DNA of 49,319 nt from Bacteroidaceae bacterium (GTDB taxonomy: Bacteria; Bacteroidota; Bacteroidia; Bacteroidales; Bacteroidaceae), in contig JAILKU010000021.1 of assembly GCA_024693505.1 (NCBI GenBank), positions 1 to 49,319 of the forward strand, given 5' to 3'. Position 1 is the first letter of the stretch; the number at the start of each line of letters is the position of its first letter. The position numbers were made by a program, and so were the translations under genes. Below are positions 45,101-49,319 of the stretch, piece by piece. The notes under the pieces are model-generated. The model made no database searches and had not been told where the DNA came from. It saw only the letters and a program-made list of their open reading frames with translations.

Positions 45101-45677
45101 TGATGCCATCTACGAGGATGTAAACCACGATGGTCAGATTGACCGCTACGATATGGTTTACCTGGGCAACTCCAACCCCAAGTGCAACGGTGGTTTCGGT
45201 TTGCAGCTCTACTACGAGCGCTTCACGCTGAATGCCGGCTTCAACTTCCGTATGGGTAACCAGATTGTGAACATGGCCCGTATGACCTACGAGAGCATGC
45301 GTAACAACGAGAACCAGAGTTTTGCTACGACATGGCGCTGGCGCAAGAACGGCGATGAGACCGTCATCCCGCGCGCTCTTAGTAACGTACAGGGCTTCCG
45401 CAGCTACAACTCCCTGCCCAGCGACCGCTACGTGGAGGATGGTAACTACCTGCGTCTCCAGTACATCCAGCTGAGCTATGAGTTCGATCCCAAGAAGCTG
45501 AAGAAGTTTGGCGTACGCAACCTCAAGCTGTTCGCTTCTCTGAACAACCTCTGGTGCTGGACCAAGTACACGGGTGTCGATCCCGACGTATCTCCTCAGG
45601 GCTTCGCTGTCTGCGTCGACAACAGCCGTACGCCCCGTACAAAGTCATTCACTTGCAGTGTAAATCTTGGATTCTAA
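42186..45677 (+). CDS. SusC/RagA-type TonB-linked outer membrane protein
   Basis: A 1,163-residue TonB-dependent transporter (signal peptide about 1-22, ending PVSA). A CarboxypepD_reg-like domain (about 26-95; RISGTVSDD, VISYIGYKT) is followed by the plug (about 120-255): VDQALQGQIPGLDIVPNSG, TMRLRGTS, PLIVVNDHIFE, IESITVLKDAATAAKWGIKG and NGVIEIKLRRG. The rest is the 22-strand barrel ending in an aromatic residue (SVNLGF). It should carry a glycan or peptide ligand captured by SusD across the outer membrane, powered by TonB. The ligand cannot be told from sequence. Confidence 0.97.
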   Translation: MNKIVKLLLLWVIALVALPVSAQQRRISGTVSDDIDVIMGANVVERDKNNRIVSQTQTDMNGNFTMNIKDPNNTLVISYIGYKTFTQKLGGKNVYKITLEDATRAIKQVDVVAKKKAPTTGLDIPARELAGAVSKFDMSEVEGLAFESVDQALQGQIPGLDIVPNSGNLGSGTTMRLRGTSTINGNAQPLIVVNDHIFELPEDAQDVNFETMDNEEQFSTLLNVNPEDIESITVLKDAATAAKWGIKGSNGVIEIKLRRGHRGPTNVTFSYKFSGTWQPDGYKMLNGDGYTMMLKEAYYNPYQVPTSLPELDYNMELPYIYNHFSHNTDWVDAVKQFGKEHKYYVTLSGGGEKATFRISAGYDKSTGSIIGQKLDRFTTATALDYWVSDRIKFQSNLNLTFTDNNKNYGNDILARAYKAMPNMSIDEFDAQGNRTGNYFNMLPLAYDWNSGSQLTNDGTMTSYRLNDMFFNGNPVAIAKHAWNKEKQYNLTPQFNIEYKFLGVDDDHHRLNYKGDVQLDIFNTSRDEYTPSELKTMPWVWGGDNHTQFKRGDSWWTNERNDVSNFEYKSMQFSTRHDLVYYSAFKNRDHSVMALARFEMNTGQSSQQTLGLWNVPNGITDPTVVAMLRDAGASNGEWRSHSFFEQFHYSYKSKYSLDASVRTDGSTSFGKGHKYGTFPSFGARWNIIDENWMQWSRKIISMLSFRPTWGFTGNTGGSGSNQYNKYSNNGLFTNHTVIRPENLSLTELRWEKTRQWNLGFNLNFLEDLLNFEFEIYNKKTTDLLMKDLRIPSANGFTYLSWANVGTLRNKGWELNGSTGKFAKVGKFSMKLRGNIAQNFNEVEEMNPLVLEALNGSDDYQPVNLEYNKRVQIGNALGSIYGLRYKGVYRYDYDHNGYTPASINAYGYAEVGETGKDAQGNPINTSAAALRRGEDFSCPIAYDADGNMLTDAKGVPLPMYYCYNEGTRYQFQGGDAIYEDVNHDGQIDRYDMVYLGNSNPKCNGGFGLQLYYERFTLNAGFNFRMGNQIVNMARMTYESMRNNENQSFATTWRWRKNGDETVIPRALSNVQGFRSYNSLPSDRYVEDGNYLRLQYIQLSYEFDPKKLKKFGVRNLKLFASLNNLWCWTKYTGVDPDVSPQGFAVCVDNSRTPRTKSFTCSVNLGF

Positions 45678-45689
45678 AACTGAACGACA

Positions 45690-47642
45690 ATGAAAAAGAA
45701 CAAATTATATCAATATGCATGCTTGCTGGGCCTGGTGGCCCTGAGCACCACGTCCTGTGAGGACTGGCTTGAAGTCTATCCTCAGGACCGTATTGTGGAG
45801 GAACAATTCTGGGAAGACAAGAACGACCTCGAGGGTGTGCGTTATGCGGCCTACAAGCAGATGGCAAGCACCGTGAATAAACTGGCGGTATGGGGCGACC
45901 TCCGCTCTGACTCCTATATCCTGAATCCCACCGAGGACGGTGACCAAGGGAGTCGCGACCTCTACAATGAGATTATGAAGGCCATGCCCGACTCCAGTAT
46001 GAGCATCTTCGACTGGAGCCCTGTTTACACCACAATCAACTTCTGTAACAAGGTACTTGCTCATGGCGAGGAAATCCTGGAGAAGGACAAGCAGTTCACC
46101 ACTGCCGAATGGCAGCAGATGAGGGCTGAGATCGTTGCCCTGCGCGCGCTGAACTACTTCTATCTGATCCGGGCCTTCAAGGACGTGCCCTACACCACCA
46201 AGGTGATTAACAACGACACGCAGATTGAGACCTTCGGACAGACCAACCAGCTGGACATCCTGGACTCCATCATCCTGGACTGCGAACGCGTAAAGGGCCA
46301 GGCCCGCAACCGATTCTCTTCACAATCAGACACGAAGGGTCTGATAACGAACAGCGCCATCTACGCCATGCTGTCCGACATGTACTTGTGGCGTGCTGCC
46401 CTCCATCAGGGCCGCAGCCGCCAGGGTCTGAACGCCACGGATACCGTGCGCGTTGATACGGGCTTGGTTGCTCACTCTGTTCGCGATGACTATCAGAAGG
46501 CTATCGACTATGCCGACCTGTCGCTGAGCGTACTGGCTGCACAGAATGCAGAGAATATGGATAATCAGAACATAGGAAGCGGTTACAACAGGGTCCTCGC
46601 GACTGAAACTGAGAACTATGGTCTGGCCAACTGCAACATGTACAAGAACGACTTCGAGGGTGTTACCGCTGGAACCATTCCTCAATTGGAAGCCCACCGG
46701 GCTATCTTCATTGATGGTAACAGCAATGAGGGCATCCTGGAGTTGCAAGCATCAAGCAACCAGTGGGAGAATGGCACGCTGAATTCCCTATGGGGTAACA
46801 ATGCCGGCACGCACCTCAGTGTAAGCCCCGAAGCCATTGGTAAGATTTACAATGGCGATATCGGCTCTGATGCTGCTAAGTTCGACAGCCGCGTATGGCT
46901 CTCTGCACAGAACCGCATCGTAACGGGTAACACCGGTGGTTCCAACACGGCCCTGGCCGGTTACTACAACATCAAGTACACCTTATCACAGATTCGTCTG
47001 ACCGACGGCACAAGCAAAGACCTGAGCGTGAGAATTGAGGGATCTGATGCCAAATTCCGCAACTGGATTATCTACCGTATGACGGATGTCATGCTGATGA
47101 AGGCTGAGGCACTGGCCTCCCTTGGCGGCAGCGACAACAACAAGTTGGCACAGCAGATTTGCAACGCCATCCACCGCCGCTCATACTGCAACTACAATGT
47201 GGCTTCCGACGTACCCACCACCGACGTCACCGCTTCCGGCTCCAATGTCGGCAATGCAGCCAACGTAACGGGCGTATCCGGCCTGGCAAACGAGGGTGCC
47301 GTACGCATGGTACTCAACGAACGCCAGATTGAGTTGCTGGGCGAGGGTAAGCGCTGGTTCGACCTGGTACGCTGGGCTGAGCGCTATGCCTACCGTGCCT
47401 CCGATCCCCTCGACGAGCGTGAGGCCACCGAGGAGAACCCCGTCACCAACGGACAGCGTGGTGTGGAGCTGATGGCTGAAACGTTCATGAAGAACACCTA
47501 CAGCAACCTCTGGACTACACTGAAGAACCGTATCAAGAACCGCTATGGCCTCTACTGCCCCGTCTATTACATGGAGGTAAAGGCCGGCGATGGCAAGATT
47601 ATACAGAATCCCGTTTGGAACAAGTCTAAGTACGACAGATAA
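45690..47642 (+). CDS. SusD/RagB-type surface lipoprotein
   Basis: A 650-residue lipoprotein (lipid Cys23 in LSTTSCEDWLEVYPQDR). The N-terminal pattern (EEQFWEDKNDLEGVRYAAY) and TPR-like helices (ALRALNYFYLIRAFKDVPY) are SusD signatures, and so is the C-terminal NERQIELLGEGKRWFDLVRW. It caps the SusC barrel as a hinged lid and binds the ligand. It is longer than many SusD proteins (about 500-550). It lies 12 bp after SusC. Confidence 0.96.
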   Translation: MKKNKLYQYACLLGLVALSTTSCEDWLEVYPQDRIVEEQFWEDKNDLEGVRYAAYKQMASTVNKLAVWGDLRSDSYILNPTEDGDQGSRDLYNEIMKAMPDSSMSIFDWSPVYTTINFCNKVLAHGEEILEKDKQFTTAEWQQMRAEIVALRALNYFYLIRAFKDVPYTTKVINNDTQIETFGQTNQLDILDSIILDCERVKGQARNRFSSQSDTKGLITNSAIYAMLSDMYLWRAALHQGRSRQGLNATDTVRVDTGLVAHSVRDDYQKAIDYADLSLSVLAAQNAENMDNQNIGSGYNRVLATETENYGLANCNMYKNDFEGVTAGTIPQLEAHRAIFIDGNSNEGILELQASSNQWENGTLNSLWGNNAGTHLSVSPEAIGKIYNGDIGSDAAKFDSRVWLSAQNRIVTGNTGGSNTALAGYYNIKYTLSQIRLTDGTSKDLSVRIEGSDAKFRNWIIYRMTDVMLMKAEALASLGGSDNNKLAQQICNAIHRRSYCNYNVASDVPTTDVTASGSNVGNAANVTGVSGLANEGAVRMVLNERQIELLGEGKRWFDLVRWAERYAYRASDPLDEREATEENPVTNGQRGVELMAETFMKNTYSNLWTTLKNRIKNRYGLYCPVYYMEVKAGDGKIIQNPVWNKSKYDR

Positions 47643-47654
47643 TACAACAAAGCT

Positions 47655-49319
47655 ATGGTTAAGAATATATTTAATAAGTATATCGGTCTGCTCACCATTG
47701 GTGCCGTCATCATGGCGGTGCCAGGGTGCACCGATTCCTGGGATGACCACTACATCAACGAGAGTGGTAACACGGCTGCAACCCAGACCCTCTGGGAAGT
47801 TATCAGCACGAATCCCAATATGACGAAATTCGCCACAATTGCTAAGCATGCCAAGTACTATAAGGACGACACGCACCCCGTAGAGACTTATACGTATGCC
47901 GACATGCTGAACAGTGGCATGGTCACCACCGTATGGGCTCCCGAGGACAGCGATTTCCCCGATGCAGAGTATCAGAAATGGCTCCAGATGTGCCAGACCA
48001 ACGGTTACAACGTGCAACAGCAGTTTATGGGTAACCACATTGCTATGTGGCGCTATGCCATCTCCGACGACAAGGTTGATAGCGTTAAGATGATCAACGG
48101 CAAGAACCTCATCTTCGACAAGAAGGCCATGACGATGGAAGGCATTGCCATCAACAGCAGCAAGATTAACATCCCTGCCGTGAATGGTACACTGCACATC
48201 ATCAAGGGCACCACACCCTTCCGCTACAACTTCTACGAGTACTTGAAGTATAGTGGCGAACTGAAAGAGATGGGTGCCTACGTGATAAGCCGCGACACCA
48301 CATACTTCTCAGAGTCTGCCAGTATCGAGGGTATTCCCGATGTGAACGGACGTCCCACCTACGTAGATAGTGTGTACTTCACCAGAAGCCTGCTGAGTAA
48401 CTACAACTATCTGCCCAATGTGGACGCCGACAAGTGGCTGATGGCCTGGAAGGGTTATTCAGACAACTTCATGGGCGAGGACTCCACGTTCGTGATGCTC
48501 ATGCTCACCGATGCCGCATGGAATGCCACCATCGAGAAGCTGAAGCCCCACTACCAGTATGCCAGCACCTACGAGGATATGAACAAGCAGGAGCAGCAGC
48601 AGAAGGCTTCAACCGTTTTCTTCACCGACCTGAACCCCGATTCCTTGCAGGATATGAGCCTCAAGATGGACATCACCACCCCGGGCTTGTTCAACATCCA
48701 CAAGCAGCCCAAGATTGGCGGTGTGCAGACGGGTACCCCTTGGACCATCGAGCACTTCATCCAGACGAAAGGCCAGGAGGCTGAATACCTGTTGAATACT
48801 CGCTATGACACCCTGCGCTCTACGCCCACTTGGAATCAGACAAGCCTGTTCAACGGCGAGCTGAAGGAGATGAGTAACGGTTATGCCTACCTGGTTAACC
48901 AGTGGGCCTTCCCGAAGGAATACTATTTCCCCGATGTCGAGGTTGAGGTTGGCGGTAGTTACATGTTCTACAACCACGGCGTGAATGGTTTCTGGAGAGG
49001 TACGGGTCAGACCGTTACCTTCAGCAACAACACATACTCTTATATTGCTGAGAAGTATGGCCGCGTAAGTAAGAACAACTACTACCGCATCGCTCCCGAA
49101 GGTTCCGGCGTGAACCTACAGGGTCAGCTCAGGCTCTATGGTAACTTCAACGAAGCCTACGTGCCCAATGCTGAGGTGATGAGCGGTAAATATGACATCT
49201 ACATGGTCATGGTGCCCGACTGGTACTATAACATTTCCCGCTCAGGACAGTTAGACTCTGTTTACTACGACTCAGCCTACGTGGATTCCATTGCCCAGAA
49301 GAGCAAGTACAAGATGAAG
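47655..49319 (+). CDS. FAS1-domain lipoprotein, partial (runs off right edge)
   Basis: ATG 47655 opens a frame of 555 codons with no stop before the window ends. The signal ends MAVPGC (lipid Cys25). FAS1 features follow: TQTLWEVISTNPNMTKFATI, VTTVWAPEDSDFP, GNHIAMWRYAI and TLHIIKGTTPFRYNFYEYL (about 35-205), and a second unit resembles it from about 270. The later part (MFYNHGVNGFWRGTG) is beta-rich and unlike FAS1. It begins 12 bp after SusD, so it is part of the same operon. The layout parallels SusE/SusF positions, but with FAS1 folds. Confidence 0.82.
   Translation, partial: MVKNIFNKYIGLLTIGAVIMAVPGCTDSWDDHYINESGNTAATQTLWEVISTNPNMTKFATIAKHAKYYKDDTHPVETYTYADMLNSGMVTTVWAPEDSDFPDAEYQKWLQMCQTNGYNVQQQFMGNHIAMWRYAISDDKVDSVKMINGKNLIFDKKAMTMEGIAINSSKINIPAVNGTLHIIKGTTPFRYNFYEYLKYSGELKEMGAYVISRDTTYFSESASIEGIPDVNGRPTYVDSVYFTRSLLSNYNYLPNVDADKWLMAWKGYSDNFMGEDSTFVMLMLTDAAWNATIEKLKPHYQYASTYEDMNKQEQQQKASTVFFTDLNPDSLQDMSLKMDITTPGLFNIHKQPKIGGVQTGTPWTIEHFIQTKGQEAEYLLNTRYDTLRSTPTWNQTSLFNGELKEMSNGYAYLVNQWAFPKEYYFPDVEVEVGGSYMFYNHGVNGFWRGTGQTVTFSNNTYSYIAEKYGRVSKNNYYRIAPEGSGVNLQGQLRLYGNFNEAYVPNAEVMSGKYDIYMVMVPDWYYNISRSGQLDSVYYDSAYVDSIAQKSKYKMK

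Overview
The window reads as chromosomal DNA from a gut-type member of the Bacteroidota, most like the Bacteroidales/Prevotellaceae. Three things support this. The promoters carry the Bacteroidota -33/-7 signature (TTTG, 19-21 bp, TAnnTTTG), seen upstream of many genes here. There is a SusC/SusD pair and a LpxC-FabZ fusion. Exported proteins carry many lipoprotein signals and one type IX secretion (T9SS) tail. No rRNA, tRNA, CRISPR array, phage gene or transposase was recognised.

Left end (1-3.3 kb): the tail of a DUF554-type membrane protein, a secreted basic-secretory-protein-type metalloprotease and a fasciclin-domain (FAS1) lipoprotein. Carbohydrate region (3.4-27.9 kb): a dispersed set of secreted enzymes with no SusC/SusD of its own. 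The minus strand carries a GH2-type hydrolase, an acetyl-esterase-like hydrolase and a BASS-family transporter in one run. The plus strand carries a GH78 alpha-L-rhamnosidase and a short GH101-like lipoprotein. A minus-strand operon encodes a rhamnose mutarotase-like protein, a Tat-exported Gfo/Idh/MocA oxidoreductase, a HEAT-DUF1080 protein and a DUF1080 lipoprotein. Then come a three-esterase fusion, a DUF4886/T9SS protein, a DUF4038 (GH140-type) hydrolase, a GH43-F5/8C-FN3 lipoprotein and a LuxR-type regulator. The likely theme is de-esterification and stripping of rhamnose-, arabinose- or apiose-rich pectin side chains, plus oxidative attack on glycosides by the oxidoreductase/DUF1080 operon.

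Housekeeping run (28.0-38.9 kb, all plus strand): purM, a CE1-like esterase, an unlisted 33-codon membrane microprotein, prfA, pyrF, lpxD, lpxC-fabZ, lpxA, a pRiA4b-ORF3-like acidic protein, miaA and a PIF1-like helicase with a TPR tail. Spacing is tight, with several start/stop overlaps, so it is probably one long operon or a few nested ones. It combines nucleotide synthesis, translation termination, tRNA modification and lipid A synthesis.

Right end (39.1 kb to the edge): a FAS1 lipoprotein, SusC, SusD and a second FAS1 lipoprotein that runs off the window, with no linked degradative enzyme. This is the best candidate for a poorly described surface system.

Non-coding structure is unusually rich. 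A 0.77 kb gene-free stretch (24675-25447) contains nested inverted repeats, a near-ideal G-quadruplex motif and three tandem hairpins. A second three-unit palindromic array (3411-3470) encodes the C-terminus of the BASS transporter. A 10-bp tandem repeat (27192-27241) lies in the GH43 leader. An 18-bp perfect palindrome fills the promoter spacer of the mutarotase/oxidoreductase operon.
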